Shown: positions 44,121 through 53,337, numbered from the stretch's first letter. The stretch is 64,000 nt of DNA from Alcaligenes faecalis (GCF_041521385.1 NZ_CP168006.1:3789647-3853646), one strand, 5' to 3'. Notes: generated by a model not told the origin, from the letters alone. Translations and numbers: made by a program.

Positions 44121-44136
44121 TGGCACGCGGTTTGCT
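44121..44136 (+). promoter_or_regulatory. Sigma-54 (-24/-12) promoter of the phenol hydroxylase operon
   Basis: TGGCAC-GCGGT-TTGCT: perfect -24 GG and -12 GC with 10 bp between, matching the consensus TGGCACNNNNNTTGCT. The predicted transcription start is about 44147, 40 bp before dmpK. Confidence 0.94.
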
Positions 44137-44186
44137 ATGGACAGGCTGTGGACACTCATGCAACAGCTTGATCAGGAGGAGAACCG

Positions 44187-44459
44187 ATGTCAGACACGAG
44201 CTTGCCCACGTTGACAAAGTACGTACGCGTACGCAGTCCGGCTAATGCCCGCTTTGTGGAATTTGATTTTGCGATTGGCCAGGCGGACCTGTTTGTGGAA
44301 TTGGTCATGCCGCCAGCGGCATTTGAGCAGTTTTGCCTGCAGAACAATGTCCAGCCCATGAGCGAAGAGCAAATGCGGGTCAATGACGAGAACGAAGAAA
44401 AATGGCGTTTTGGTTATGACACTTTGGTCGGTAACAGCCGCCAGGCTGAAGCCCAGTAG
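44187..44459 (+). CDS. dmpK: Phenol hydroxylase assembly protein, subunit K type
   Basis: A 90-residue protein (MSDTSLPTLTKYVRVRSPAN...), the first gene of the operon, matching DmpK/PhK in size, position and the pattern FVEFDFAIGQADLFVELVMP. DmpK-type proteins are not part of the catalytic turnover but help load iron into the apo-oxygenase. An AGGAGGAG ribosome site lies about 7 nt upstream of the ATG. Confidence 0.9.
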   Translation: MSDTSLPTLTKYVRVRSPANARFVEFDFAIGQADLFVELVMPPAAFEQFCLQNNVQPMSEEQMRVNDENEEKWRFGYDTLVGNSRQAEAQ

Positions 44460-44482
44460 GTTTTATTCAGGAGAACAAGAGG

Positions 44483-45490
44483 ATGACATTAGAAATTAAA
44501 ACGGCCAGTTTGCAGCCCGTGCGGCAAACCTTCGCCAACGTGGCCCGCCGCTTTGGTGAAAAGCCGGCTACCCGCTACCAGGAAGCAACATACGACGCCC
44601 AGGCAACGGCCAACTTTCATTACCGGCCCCTGTGGATGCCGGACAAGACCCTGAACGACCCTACACACACTGCCATTCAGATGAAGGACTGGTATGTGTT
44701 CCGTGACCCACGCCAGTTCTACTACGGCGCTTACGTGCAGAACCGTGCTCGCATGCAGGAATCGGCTGAAACCAATTACGGCTTTTTTGAAAAGCGCGAG
44801 CTGGCCCAATACCTGAGCGAGGACGTCAAAGCCAAGGTCACCCGCCTGCTGCTGCCTTTGCGTCACATCGAGCAAACCGCGAACCTGAATTTCATGTCCG
44901 GCTCGGCCTACGGTTATGGCACCACCATTACCCAAGCCTGTCTCTATGCCGGAATGGACTCGTTGGGTATGGCGCAGTACGTCTCCCGTATTGGCCTGCT
45001 GATTGATGGCAATAGCGCCGATTCCCTGAGCCAGGCCAAAGACGCCTGGATGCAGGATGCGGCCTGGCAAGGTCTGCGCGCCTTGTGCGAAAAAACGCTG
45101 GTCCAGAAAGACTGGTTTGAACTGCTGCTGGTGCAGTCCTTGCTGATCAACACCGTGGTGCATCACGTGGTGTATCAGGGTTTGGTGGCGGATCTGGCCA
45201 AGGAGGGCGGCCGCGATCTGGATATGCTGCTGGAGTTCATGCTGGAGTGCCATAAAGACCTGTCCAACTGGAGCGATAGCGTCTTCAAGATTGCGGCTGC
45301 TGAAAGCGAGGAAAACAAGCAGCAACTGCAAAACTGGCTGAATCAGTGGTTGCCGCAAGTGCAAGCCGCCTTCATGCCCTATATCCAGGCTGCCTTTGCC
45401 GACCAGGCTGATCAAGTCTGGACACAAGCGCAGGAAACCATTGCCAAACGCGTCACGAAAGCAGGCCTGAGCCTGGGTGGAGAAGCCTGA
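44483..45490 (+). CDS. dmpL: Phenol hydroxylase oxygenase beta subunit
   Basis: A 335-residue subunit of the (alpha-beta-gamma)2 oxygenase of multicomponent phenol hydroxylase. It has the ferritin-like helical sequence of bacterial multicomponent monooxygenase beta subunits but lacks a full diiron ligand set. Recognisable stretches are RPLWMPDKTLNDPTHTAIQM and DWYVFRDPRQFYYGAYVQNR. Its TGA overlaps the dmpM ATG by one base. Confidence 0.93.
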   Translation: MTLEIKTASLQPVRQTFANVARRFGEKPATRYQEATYDAQATANFHYRPLWMPDKTLNDPTHTAIQMKDWYVFRDPRQFYYGAYVQNRARMQESAETNYGFFEKRELAQYLSEDVKAKVTRLLLPLRHIEQTANLNFMSGSAYGYGTTITQACLYAGMDSLGMAQYVSRIGLLIDGNSADSLSQAKDAWMQDAAWQGLRALCEKTLVQKDWFELLLVQSLLINTVVHHVVYQGLVADLAKEGGRDLDMLLEFMLECHKDLSNWSDSVFKIAAAESEENKQQLQNWLNQWLPQVQAAFMPYIQAAFADQADQVWTQAQETIAKRVTKAGLSLGGEA

Positions 45491-45762
45491 TGACATCCAA
45501 GGTTTATATCGGTCTGCAAGATAACGACATGTCGCGCTACATCGTCGAGGCCATCGAAGAAGACAACCCGGACGCCACGGTGATTTATCAGCCAGCCATG
45601 ATTCGCATTGAGTGCGTGGGCCAGTTGACCGTCAAGCGCGAGACCGTGGAAGAAAAGTATGGACAGCAGTGGGACATGCAGGAGCTGCATCTGAATCTGA
45701 TCACCTTGGGTGGCAACGTGGATGAAGATGAAGACCGCTTGTTTTTGCACTGGAACAGCTAA
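45490..45762 (+). CDS. dmpM: Phenol hydroxylase effector/coupling protein
   Basis: A 90-residue cofactor-free regulatory protein that binds the oxygenase and is needed for turnover. It starts MTSKVYIGLQDNDMSRYIVE and contains IRIECVGQLTVKRETVEE, as in DmpM-like effectors. TGATG overlap with dmpL. Confidence 0.92.
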   Translation: MTSKVYIGLQDNDMSRYIVEAIEEDNPDATVIYQPAMIRIECVGQLTVKRETVEEKYGQQWDMQELHLNLITLGGNVDEDEDRLFLHWNS

Positions 45763-45780
45763 ATCAGAAAAGGGGGCAAT

Positions 45781-47286
45781 ATGGCCACGAAAAAACTAAA
45801 TATCAAAGACAAATATCGCTATTTGACGCGTGATCTGGACTGGGAATTCAGCTACCAGGATCGCAAGGACGCCTTCCCCTACGAGGAGTTCGAGGGCATC
45901 AAGATTACCGATTGGTCCAAATGGGAAGATCCGTTCCGTCTGACAATGGACGCGTACTGGAAGTACCAGGCCGAAAAAGAAAAGAAGCTGTACGCCATTT
46001 TTGATGCCTTCGCGCAGAATAATGGCCAGATGAATATTTCCGATCCGCGTTACCTGAACGCGATCAAGGTGTTCCTGACCGCGGTGACCCCGTTGGAGTA
46101 CCAGGCTTATCAGGGCTACTCCCATGTGGGCCGTCAATTCAGCGGCATCGGCGCACGTATTGCGTGCCAGATGCAGTCGATTGACGAGCTGCGTCACGTC
46201 CAGACGCAGGTTCACGCCATGAGCCATTACAACAAGTTTTTCAATGGCTTCCAGGACTGGAGCCATATGCACGACCGCGTCTGGTACCTGTCCGTGCCCA
46301 AGTCCTTTTTTGAAGATGCCCGTGCTGCTGGTCCCTTCGAGTTCCTGCTGGCAATCAGCTTCTCCTTCGAGTACGTGCTGACCAACCTGCTGTTTGTGCC
46401 CTTCATGTCGGGCGCGGCTTACAACGGCGATATGGCCACGGTGACTTTCGGCTTCAGCTCGCAGTCTGACGAAGCACGCCACATGACGCTGGGCCTGGAA
46501 GTGATCAAGTTCCTGTTGGAGCAGCACGAGGACAACGTACCTATCGTTCAGCAGTGGATCGACAAGTGGTTCTGGCGTGGTACCCGTTTGCTGTCCGTGG
46601 TCGGCATGATGATGGACTATATGTTGCCCAACAAGGTCATGTCCTGGAAAGAAGCTTGGGAGGTTTATTTCGAGCAGGCTGGTGGTGCTCTGTTCAAGGA
46701 TCTGGCTCGCTACGGCATTCGTATGCCCAAGTACAGCGAAGTGATCGAGAAAGAGAAAGAGCACATCTCGCACCAGGCCTGGTGGATTTTCTACAACTTC
46801 GGTCACGCTGCTGGTTTCCACACCTGGATCCCCAGCGACGAGGAACTGGATTGGCTCAGCGCCAAGTACCCCGACACCTTCGACAAGTACTACCGCCCAC
46901 GCTGGGAAATGGCCAAGAAAATGGAAGCCGAAGGCAAGCGCTTCTACTCCAGCGGTCTGCCCCAGCTGTGCCAGGTATGTCAGGTGCCCATGACCTTTAC
47001 CGACATGGAAAAACCCGACGAAATTACCTACCGCCAAAGCCAGTACAAGGGCGAGCGTTACCACACCTGCTCGGACGGCTGCCGCGACATTTTCGAGCAC
47101 GAGCCTGAAAAGTACATCCAGGCCTGGCTGCCGGTGAACCAGATCCTGCAAGGCGGTTGCGGTGGCCCCGAATTGGAGAAGATCCTGAGCGACTACTACC
47201 AACTGAACGTGGGTGTCGACAATATGGACTTCAAGGGCTCGGTGGACGAGGCACGCTGGAACGAATGGAAAGGAGTGACGGCCTAG
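45781..47286 (+). CDS. dmpN: Phenol hydroxylase oxygenase alpha subunit (diiron)
   Basis: A 501-residue catalytic subunit that hydroxylates phenol to catechol. Diiron ligands are visible in two ExxH motifs: Glu106, Glu136-x-x-His139 (DELRHV), Glu197 and Glu231-x-x-His234 (DEARHM). The C-terminal YHS-like domain has LCQVCQVPMTFTD and YHTCSDGCRDIFEH, which bind a structural metal. AAAGGGGGC precedes the ATG. A strong hairpin separates it from dmpO. Confidence 0.96.
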   Translation: MATKKLNIKDKYRYLTRDLDWEFSYQDRKDAFPYEEFEGIKITDWSKWEDPFRLTMDAYWKYQAEKEKKLYAIFDAFAQNNGQMNISDPRYLNAIKVFLTAVTPLEYQAYQGYSHVGRQFSGIGARIACQMQSIDELRHVQTQVHAMSHYNKFFNGFQDWSHMHDRVWYLSVPKSFFEDARAAGPFEFLLAISFSFEYVLTNLLFVPFMSGAAYNGDMATVTFGFSSQSDEARHMTLGLEVIKFLLEQHEDNVPIVQQWIDKWFWRGTRLLSVVGMMMDYMLPNKVMSWKEAWEVYFEQAGGALFKDLARYGIRMPKYSEVIEKEKEHISHQAWWIFYNFGHAAGFHTWIPSDEELDWLSAKYPDTFDKYYRPRWEMAKKMEAEGKRFYSSGLPQLCQVCQVPMTFTDMEKPDEITYRQSQYKGERYHTCSDGCRDIFEHEPEKYIQAWLPVNQILQGGCGGPELEKILSDYYQLNVGVDNMDFKGSVDEARWNEWKGVTA

Positions 47287-47301
47287 TCACACGAGAAAAA
47301 G

Positions 47302-47325
47302 GGCAGTGCCTCGGTAGGCACTGCC
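47302..47325 (+). other. Intra-operon hairpin between dmpN and dmpO
   Basis: Perfect 10-bp stem GGCAGTGCCT (47302-47311) / AGGCACTGCC (47316-47325) with a CGGT tetraloop and no T-run. It lies in the only sizeable gap of the operon (65 bp). It could block 3' exonucleases and set the ratio of upstream oxygenase to downstream reductase mRNA. Confidence 0.75.
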
Positions 47326-47351
47326 ACTACCTATAAAAATTGGAGATCAAT

Positions 47352-47714
47352 ATGGCAGTTACTGCAATTACCCCGGACTACCAAGGCTATGCGCGCGACC
47401 AGCAGTCGCACTATGGCGACAGCATGTTGCTGTATATAGGCTGGGACGAGCACCTTTTGTTCTGCTCGGCCAAGGCCTTTCTGGTTCAGCCCGAGATGAC
47501 CGTGTCTCAGATGATCCAGCAACTGTTGCCTGCCGGCTTTGCCCAGCACCCTGACTTTGAGCAGATCGAATGGAGCAAGGTGCAATGGAATCTGAATGGC
47601 GAAGCGGTCGAACTGAATCCTGATGACACCTTGGGTGCCAAGGGTTTCGATCACAAATCCTTGTTGCGTTTCAAAACCCCTGGCCTGAATGGCTACAAGG
47701 GTACAGGCGTATAA
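47352..47714 (+). CDS. dmpO: Phenol hydroxylase oxygenase gamma subunit
   Basis: A 120-residue subunit of the oxygenase dimer. Contains YIGWDEHLLFCSAKAFLVQP and FEQIEWSKVQWNLNGEAVEL, as in DmpO/PhO proteins. The ATG at 47352 has GGAG six nt upstream; an in-frame ATG at 47340 is less likely because it lies before that site. Confidence 0.92.
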   Translation: MAVTAITPDYQGYARDQQSHYGDSMLLYIGWDEHLLFCSAKAFLVQPEMTVSQMIQQLLPAGFAQHPDFEQIEWSKVQWNLNGEAVELNPDDTLGAKGFDHKSLLRFKTPGLNGYKGTGV

Positions 47715-47729
47715 GAGGCGGAGGCAGCA

Positions 47730-48791
47730 ATGACGTATCAGGTAACCGTAGAACCCACAGGTGATGTGGTAGAGGTGGAAGATGGACAAACCTTGTTGGA
47801 CGCTGCGTTGCGACAAGGGGTTTGGTTGCCTTTTGCCTGTGGACATGGCACGTGTGGCACCTGCAAGGTGCAGGTGCTGGAAGGCTATGCAGACGCAGGC
47901 GATGCGTCCAGCTTTGCCCTGATGGATTCGGAGCGGGACGAAGGCAAGCTGCTGGCTTGCTGCTGCCTGCCCGAATCCGATATGGTCATCGAGGCCGACG
48001 TGGACGTGGACCCGGATTTCCAAGGCCTGCCCGTCGAGGATTATCAGGGCAAGGTTGTCCTGATTGAAGACTTGTCGCCCACGATCAAGCACATTCGTCT
48101 GGAACTGGATCGTCCGATGGCGTTCCAGGCCGGGCAGTACATCAACCTGCATGTGCCGTCCATCGACAGTACCCGTGCTTTCTCCATTGCGAATCCGCCG
48201 TCCATGAGCGGCATTATTGATTTGCACGTACGCAAGGTAGAAGGGGGCGCAGGCACGACCTGGCTTCATGATGAACTGCAAGTGGGGCAGTCTCTGGATG
48301 TGTCCGGCCCTTATGGTCAGTTCTTTGTGCGCAAGTCCGACCCGCAAGGCGCGATTTTCATCGCCGGCGGCTCGGGCCTGTCCAGCCCCGAATCCATGAT
48401 TATGGATTTGCTGGAAGAGGGCGATACCCGTCCTATCTATCTGTTCCAGGGTGCGCGCAATAAAGCCGAGCTGTATCACGCGGATCATTTCTATCAACTG
48501 GCCGAAAAGCACGACAATTTCCACTACATTCCGGCCTTGAATGCACCTTTGCCGGATGATGCCTGGGAAGGTTTTGTGGGCTTTGTGCATGAAGCCGTGG
48601 GTCAGTTCTTTGAGCAACGTTGTTCAGGCAATAAAGCCTATTTGTGCGGCCCGCCTCCCATGATTGAAGCGGCGATTTCCACCCTGATGCAAAGCCGCCT
48701 CTTCGAGCGCGATATTCACATGGAACAATTCCTGACAGCCGCGGATGGTGCAACCGGCAAGGTACGCTCAGCGCTGTTCAAGCGTATCTAA
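47730..48791 (+). CDS. dmpP: Phenol hydroxylase reductase component
   Basis: A 353-residue NADH:oxygenase reductase. The N-terminal plant-type [2Fe-2S] ferredoxin has CGHGTCGTCKVQVL (three ligands) with the fourth Cys in LLACCCLPE. The FAD domain carries RAFSIANPP and the NAD domain GGSGLSSPESMI and YLCGPPPMIEAA. It passes electrons from NADH to the diiron oxygenase. Last gene of the dmpKLMNOP operon. Confidence 0.95.
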   Translation: MTYQVTVEPTGDVVEVEDGQTLLDAALRQGVWLPFACGHGTCGTCKVQVLEGYADAGDASSFALMDSERDEGKLLACCCLPESDMVIEADVDVDPDFQGLPVEDYQGKVVLIEDLSPTIKHIRLELDRPMAFQAGQYINLHVPSIDSTRAFSIANPPSMSGIIDLHVRKVEGGAGTTWLHDELQVGQSLDVSGPYGQFFVRKSDPQGAIFIAGGSGLSSPESMIMDLLEEGDTRPIYLFQGARNKAELYHADHFYQLAEKHDNFHYIPALNAPLPDDAWEGFVGFVHEAVGQFFEQRCSGNKAYLCGPPPMIEAAISTLMQSRLFERDIHMEQFLTAADGATGKVRSALFKRI

Positions 48792-48870
48792 GCGGTTTTA
48801 ACTGACTGCCGACCAGACTTTTTTCAGTGAAAAGATCTGCGGCTGGTGGTCGTGAACGCCGCAGCTTTCT

Positions 48871-48912
48871 GGCCTTGCAAGACGCGTTAACGACGCTTTG
48901 CAGGGCCTTTTT
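48871..48912 (+). terminator. Terminator region after dmpP
   Basis: GGCCTTGCAAG ... CTTTGCAGGGCC with imperfect pairing, followed by TTTTT (about 48908-48912). A second short stem, CTGCGGC/GCCGCAG, lies just upstream. The remaining sequence to 49020 has no gene. Confidence 0.65.
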
Positions 48913-49020
48913 GTATTAGTCGGTGGCAGCTTTGCCGTCTGACCGTATCAGCGCAAGCAGCCGAGGCAGAAGGTTTCGCTGCAAGCCTGAGCAGGCCAGT
49001 TGCCCATAGGCTTGCAGCCA

Positions 49021-49959
49021 TCAACAGGATGGCGGCCCGTTGCTAAAGGCGCTGTGCCCTGGAATTAGCCAGGGTGGTTTTTCCGCATACATCTCTTCAA
49101 TAAACGCATGCATCTGAGCGATGTACCAGGAGTTGTCGTTTTTTCTGTGGCTGAAAATAATGGGCGAGGTTACTTTCTCGTCGTCAATCAGTCGGTACAC
49201 CAGATCGCTGCGTATCTGGGCGGCGGAAGGAATCAGGCACAAACCCACGCCGCCTGCGACCAGTCCCATGGCCGTTTGCAGTTCCTTAACCTCGTGTACT
49301 TCGGAGGGGAAAACGGCGTTGTCGTGCAGAATGTTCAATACATGATCGGCAAAGCTGGGCCGTGGAGACTTGGGATACACAATAAAGGCGTGATCAGCGA
49401 TGACTTGCAAGGACACTGGCCCCCGGTCCTTGGCCAAGTCAATCTTGGGCGGGATCGCCAGCACCAGGCGTTCTTCACGCAGAACGGTGCGACAGACCGC
49501 GCTGTCATGAATACGCACACGTCCAAAAGCAATATCAATGCGTCCGGCGCGCAAGGCGGCAATTTGCTGGCTGGAGGTCAGCTCCAGAAAGTGAAAGCGG
49601 ATATCCGGGTAGGCGTGGCGGAACTTCTGGATCAGGATGGGCAGGCCACCGTACAAGGTGGAGGCCACAAAGCCAATTGATAATTGCGGGCGCTGGTTCA
49701 GACCGACTTCAGTGGTCGCCGCCTTCATCACTTCCACACGATTGAGCAATTGCAGGGATTGCTCGTAAAAAATGCGGCCTGCCTCGGTCAGTTGCAGGGG
49801 GCGGCTCTCACGTGATAGCAGCAGCACATTGAGTTCTTGTTCCAACAACTGGATCTGCCTGCTGAGTGCAGGTTGGGCGATGTGTAATTGTTCGGCAGCA
49901 CGAGTGAAATTACGCGCTTTGGCGACCGCAACAAAATAGCGGATTTGTTTCAAGTCCAT
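49021..49959 (-). CDS. LysR family regulator, BenM/CatM type
   Basis: A 312-residue LysR regulator. The HTH lies in the first 60 residues (MDLKQIRYFVAVAKARNFTR, AAEQLHIAQPALSRQIQLLE), followed by a periplasmic-binding-fold effector domain. It is divergent from benABCD-benK, and BenM/CatM/CatR members respond to benzoate or cis,cis-muconate, so control of the ben operon is the natural reading. The start at 49959 (MDLKQ) matches the family; the frame extends 23 codons further upstream. Confidence 0.88.
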   Translation of the reverse strand: MDLKQIRYFVAVAKARNFTRAAEQLHIAQPALSRQIQLLEQELNVLLLSRESRPLQLTEAGRIFYEQSLQLLNRVEVMKAATTEVGLNQRPQLSIGFVASTLYGGLPILIQKFRHAYPDIRFHFLELTSSQQIAALRAGRIDIAFGRVRIHDSAVCRTVLREERLVLAIPPKIDLAKDRGPVSLQVIADHAFIVYPKSPRPSFADHVLNILHDNAVFPSEVHEVKELQTAMGLVAGGVGLCLIPSAAQIRSDLVYRLIDDEKVTSPIIFSHRKNDNSWYIAQMHAFIEEMYAEKPPWLIPGHSAFSNGPPSC

Positions 49960-50112
49960 GCCTGTGGTCCAGGTCCAGAAAATCCGGACCAATATATCAC
50001 CTATCTCGACCATCCAAGCTTCAAGCATATACCCGACAAGCTCTAGGGTTAACGATAGGTTTTGTTTTTGTTTTTCTTCAAGGTGTTGATTTTATTCATA
50101 AAAAAACAAACT

Positions 50113-50127
50113 ATAGTATTTTGCTAT
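50113..50127. promoter_or_regulatory. LysR-type binding dyad (ATAG-N7-CTAT)
   Basis: ATAG-TATTTTG-CTAT is a perfect 4-7-4 dyad containing the T-N11-A core of LysR sites. It has the same layout as the ATAC-N7-GTAT sites used by BenM and CatM, and lies between the divergent LysR gene and benA. Confidence 0.75.
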
Positions 50128-50192
50128 GAAGCGGGACCAATATGGTATTGGAAGGCTGCCACTCCAAAGACTGTAATGAAAGCCATGCAGAA

Positions 50193-50222
50193 CAGCCCAG
50201 GGTTTTTAGATAAAAAGGGCTG
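50193..50222 (+). other. Hairpin in the benA leader region
   Basis: CAGCCC (50193-50198) and GGGCTG (50217-50222) close a stem whose interior TTTTT/AAAAA can also pair across AGAT. It is about 180 bp before benA. If transcribed it could act as a leader attenuator or mRNA stabiliser. Confidence 0.4.
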
Positions 50223-50404
50223 GGCAATATCAGCCCGATGGTGTCCCTGTCGGGTTTGAATCAGGCTCAAGGTTAAGCCAGCAATACGCTGCCACGAGTC
50301 AGTCCGGTCTCAATCCGGAGCGATTTTTCTTTTCTATCACGCGTACTTGCTATGCCTTCAAGGGCATGGGCAGGGACGGCTGCCACTCTCATAAAGGCCA
50401 CATC

Positions 50405-51757
50405 ATGTCAGTCCTTATGGATAAAACCAACGATATCAGGCACTTGCTTGATACTGCCCTGGAAGAAAACCCAGAAATAGGCGTGTATCGCTGCCGTCGC
50501 GACATCTTCACGAATCCGGATTTGTTCGAGCTGGAGATGAAGCATATTTTTGAAGGCAATTGGGTCTATCTGGCGCATGAAAGCCAACTGCCCAATGTGA
50601 ATGATTACTTCACGACCTATATTGGTCGTCAGCCCGTGTTTCTGACACGCGGCAAAGACGGCGGCTTGAATGCCTTTATCAATGCCTGTGCGCACCGGGG
50701 CGCCATGCTGTGTCGCCGTAAACATGGCAATAAGGGCAGCTTTACCTGTCCTTTTCATGGTTGGACCTTCAATAACGCCGGCAAGCTGCTCAAGGTCAAG
50801 GATGAGAAGAACACCCAGTATCCCGAGCAGTTCAATACCGAAGGCTCGCACGACTTGAAGCGTGTCGCGCGCTTTGAGAACTATCGCGGCTTTCTGTTTG
50901 GCAGTTTGAATCCGGATGTGGTGTCTCTGGACGAATATCTGGGTGAAACCAAGGTCATCATCGACCAGATCGTGGATCAAGCCCCTGAAGGCCTGGAAGT
51001 GCTGCGCGGCAATTCTTCCTATATTTACGACGGCAACTGGAAGCTGCAGATTGAAAACGGCGCCGACGGCTACCACGTCAGCAGCGTGCACTGGAATTAT
51101 TCCGCCACGATGGGTCGTCGCAAAGAGGGCGGCACGCAAGCGGTGGATGCGAACGGCTGGAGCAAAAGTCTGGGCGGTGTGTATGGCTTTGATTATGGCC
51201 ATATATTGCTCTGGACCAAGACCATGAATCCAACCGTGCGCCCGGTCTATGAGCACCGCGAGGAGCTGAAGCAGCGTCTGGGCGAGGAACGTGCCGAGTT
51301 CATCGTGAATCAGACCCGCAACCTGTGTCTGTACCCGAACGTGTATCTGATGGACCAGTTCTCTACCCAGATTCGGGTAACGCGTCCTATCAGCGTGGAC
51401 AAGACGGAAGTCTCGATTTACTGCTTTGGCCCCAAGGGTGAAAGCGCCGAGCAGCGTGCCATCCGTATCCGTCAGTACGAAGATTTTTTCAATGTGTCTG
51501 GCATGGGAACGGCAGACGATCTGGAGGAGTTCCGTGCCTGTCAGGAAGGCTATGCCGGTATGGCTGCCCCCTGGAATGACTTGAGCCGAGGCGCCCCCCT
51601 GTGGGTGCAAGGCCCGGACGAGAACGCTACTGCCATGGGCATGAAGCCCTTGATCAGTGGCGGGCGTAGTGAAGATGAAGGCTTGTTTGTCTGCCAGCAC
51701 GAGTACTGGGCCAAGACCATGAGCCAGGCACTGAAAGCAGAAAACGGGGAGGCCTAA
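50405..51757 (+). CDS. benA: Benzoate 1,2-dioxygenase large subunit
   Basis: A 450-residue Rieske non-haem iron oxygenase alpha subunit that cis-dihydroxylates benzoate. Rieske ligands are Cys95-x-His97 (NACAHRGA) and Cys115-x2-His118 (CPFHGWTF). Mononuclear iron ligands are His224 and His229 with bridging Asp221 ([13 protein letters not shown]). Order benABC followed by benD fits benzoate or a close analogue. The ATG at 50405 has AAAGG 7 nt upstream; the frame extends 13 codons earlier. Confidence 0.94.
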   Translation: MSVLMDKTNDIRHLLDTALEENPEIGVYRCRRDIFTNPDLFELEMKHIFEGNWVYLAHESQLPNVNDYFTTYIGRQPVFLTRGKDGGLNAFINACAHRGAMLCRRKHGNKGSFTCPFHGWTFNNAGKLLKVKDEKNTQYPEQFNTEGSHDLKRVARFENYRGFLFGSLNPDVVSLDEYLGETKVIIDQIVDQAPEGLEVLRGNSSYIYDGNWKLQIENGADGYHVSSVHWNYSATMGRRKEGGTQAVDANGWSKSLGGVYGFDYGHILLWTKTMNPTVRPVYEHREELKQRLGEERAEFIVNQTRNLCLYPNVYLMDQFSTQIRVTRPISVDKTEVSIYCFGPKGESAEQRAIRIRQYEDFFNVSGMGTADDLEEFRACQEGYAGMAAPWNDLSRGAPLWVQGPDENATAMGMKPLISGGRSEDEGLFVCQHEYWAKTMSQALKAENGEA

Positions 51758-51760
51758 GCC

Positions 51761-52249
51761 ATGCACGCAACGTATCACTCGATTTGCGCTTTCCTCTATC
51801 GCGAAGCCCGTTTGCTGGACGATCGTCAGTGGGATGAATGGCTGGAATGCTATAGCCCCAACGCCCAATACTGGATGCCTTGCTGGGACGATGATGATCA
51901 ACTGACCGAAGATCCGCACAGCGAGATCTCCTTGATCTTTTATCCCAATCGTAACGGTCTGGAAGATCGGGTGTTTCGCATCAAGACCGAGCGTTCTGGT
52001 GCTTCTACGCCGGAGCCGCGTACTGCTCATATGCTCAGCAATATTGAGATTCTGGCCGAGCGCGAGGGACAGGTGGACGTCCGCTATAACTTTTTGACGA
52101 TGAACCATCGCTACCGGGTGACGGATCAGTTCTTCGGCACCATTTATCTGACTTTGTCGTCTCAGGAACAGGGCTGGTTGATCGAGCAAAAAAAGGTAGT
52201 GCTCAAGAACGACTATATCCGTCAAGTGATTGATGTGTATCACATTTAA
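51761..52249 (+). CDS. benB: Benzoate 1,2-dioxygenase small subunit
   Basis: A 162-residue beta subunit with the cystatin-like (NTF2) fold of aromatic dioxygenases: FLYREARLLDDRQWDEWLEC, YWMPCWDDDDQLTEDPHSEI, and the C-terminal QKKVVLKNDYIRQVIDVYHI. It supports the alpha3-beta3 assembly. It starts 3 nt after the benA stop, so translation is coupled. Confidence 0.94.
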   Translation: MHATYHSICAFLYREARLLDDRQWDEWLECYSPNAQYWMPCWDDDDQLTEDPHSEISLIFYPNRNGLEDRVFRIKTERSGASTPEPRTAHMLSNIEILAEREGQVDVRYNFLTMNHRYRVTDQFFGTIYLTLSSQEQGWLIEQKKVVLKNDYIRQVIDVYHI

Positions 52250-52264
52250 AGCCGGGGGTTAGTC

Positions 52265-53272
52265 GTGAACAGCTATCGTATTGCGCTGAATTTTGAGGAC
52301 GGTGTCACCCGTTTCGTGGACTGTGGGGAACACGAAAAAGTGCTGGATGCCGCGTATCGCCATCAGATCAATCTGCCTATGGATTGCTCGGACGGGGTGT
52401 GCGGCACTTGTAAATGTCAGGCCGAAAGTGGTCAGTATGAGCAGGGCGATGACTATATCGAGGATGCCCTGACGCAAGAGGAAGCGGACAAGGGTTTGGT
52501 TCTGACCTGCCAGATGATTCCCAAGTCGGACTGCGTGATTGCTGTGCCGATTTCATCGGGTGTGTGCAAGACCGCCGTGGCTAAGTGGCAGGGGCAGGTA
52601 TCGGAATGCCGTCAGTATGAGGATGCGGCTTACGAACTGAAGATTGATGCGGCCGATGAGGCCTTGCCTTTCCTGCCTGGGCAGTACGTGAATATCACGG
52701 TGCCCGGCGGGCAGGCGCATCGCTCCTATTCCTTCAGCTCTGCGCCGGGAGGGCCGCGTTTGAGTTTCCTGATCAAGCAAGTGCCGGGCGGCCTGATGAG
52801 TTCCTGGCTGGCGGCGCAGCCGCTAGGTCAGCAGGTGGAAATGACCGGACCTTTGGGCGGTTTTTATCTGCGTCAGGTAACGCGCCCCTTGCTGTTCCTG
52901 GCCGGTGGCACAGGCTTGGCGCCGTTCTTGTCCATGTTGGAAGTCCTGGTCCAGCAAGGCTGTACGCAAGCTGTGCATCTGGTTTATGGCGTCACGCGTG
53001 ATCAGGACTTGGTGATGTTGGCTGAGCTGGATTCCTATACCCAGCGTTTGCCCGGATTCAGCTACACCACCTGCGTGGTCGATCCAGAATCCCGCCACGA
53101 ACGCAAAGGCTACGTCACCCAGCACCTGGATCCGGCGCATTGGCATGAGGGGCAGGTGGATGTGTACCTGTGCGGGCCACCCCCCATGGTGGATGCGGTC
53201 AGCCAGTTCATTGATGCGCAAGCCCATGCCCCCATGAATTTCTATTACGAAAAATTCATCACCAGCCAATAA
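52265..53272 (+). CDS. benC: Benzoate 1,2-dioxygenase electron transfer component
   Basis: A 335-residue reductase with an N-terminal [2Fe-2S] ferredoxin (CSDGVCGTCKCQAE; fourth Cys in LVLTCQM) followed by FAD (RSYSFSSAPGG) and NADH domains (GGTGLAPFLSM, YLCGPPPMVDA). It feeds electrons from NADH to BenAB. It starts with GTG at 52265, 15 bp after benB. Confidence 0.94.
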   Translation: MNSYRIALNFEDGVTRFVDCGEHEKVLDAAYRHQINLPMDCSDGVCGTCKCQAESGQYEQGDDYIEDALTQEEADKGLVLTCQMIPKSDCVIAVPISSGVCKTAVAKWQGQVSECRQYEDAAYELKIDAADEALPFLPGQYVNITVPGGQAHRSYSFSSAPGGPRLSFLIKQVPGGLMSSWLAAQPLGQQVEMTGPLGGFYLRQVTRPLLFLAGGTGLAPFLSMLEVLVQQGCTQAVHLVYGVTRDQDLVMLAELDSYTQRLPGFSYTTCVVDPESRHERKGYVTQHLDPAHWHEGQVDVYLCGPPPMVDAVSQFIDAQAHAPMNFYYEKFITSQ

Positions 53273-53337
53273 ATGCATTCAAGCAGCGCCCCCTTGGCGG
53301 GGCGTACTGTGCTGGATGACTCTTACAAGGAAAGATC

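Larger units (their letters stand above)
43836..44186. other. dmpR-dmpK divergent regulatory region
   Basis: Gap of 351 bp without a gene. It holds an upstream activator site (44008-44023), a weaker half-similar copy near 43985-44000 (TTGATGAAAACGGCGC), a sigma-54 promoter at 44121-44136 and the dmpK ribosome site. The stretch from the activator site to the promoter is AT-rich; an IHF site would be expected there, but I could not identify a convincing match. Confidence 0.75.
49960..50404. other. LysR-benA divergent regulatory region
   Basis: Gap of 445 bp without a supported gene. It contains a LysR dyad at 50113-50127, a second imperfect element near 50030-50052 (ATACCCGACAAG, TCTAGGGTTA) and a long AT-rich hairpin at 50193-50222. 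The remainder up to the benA ribosome site (AAAGG at ~50393) shows nothing I can name. Confidence 0.6.

Noticed and set aside
45796..47202. 468-codon minus-strand ORF antisense to dmpN
   Set aside because: dmpN is certain from its diiron motifs and operon. The antisense translation resembles no protein family.
50408..52243. 611-codon minus-strand ORF antisense to benA and benB
   Set aside because: It spans two genes that are beyond doubt on the plus strand and has no domain-like features.
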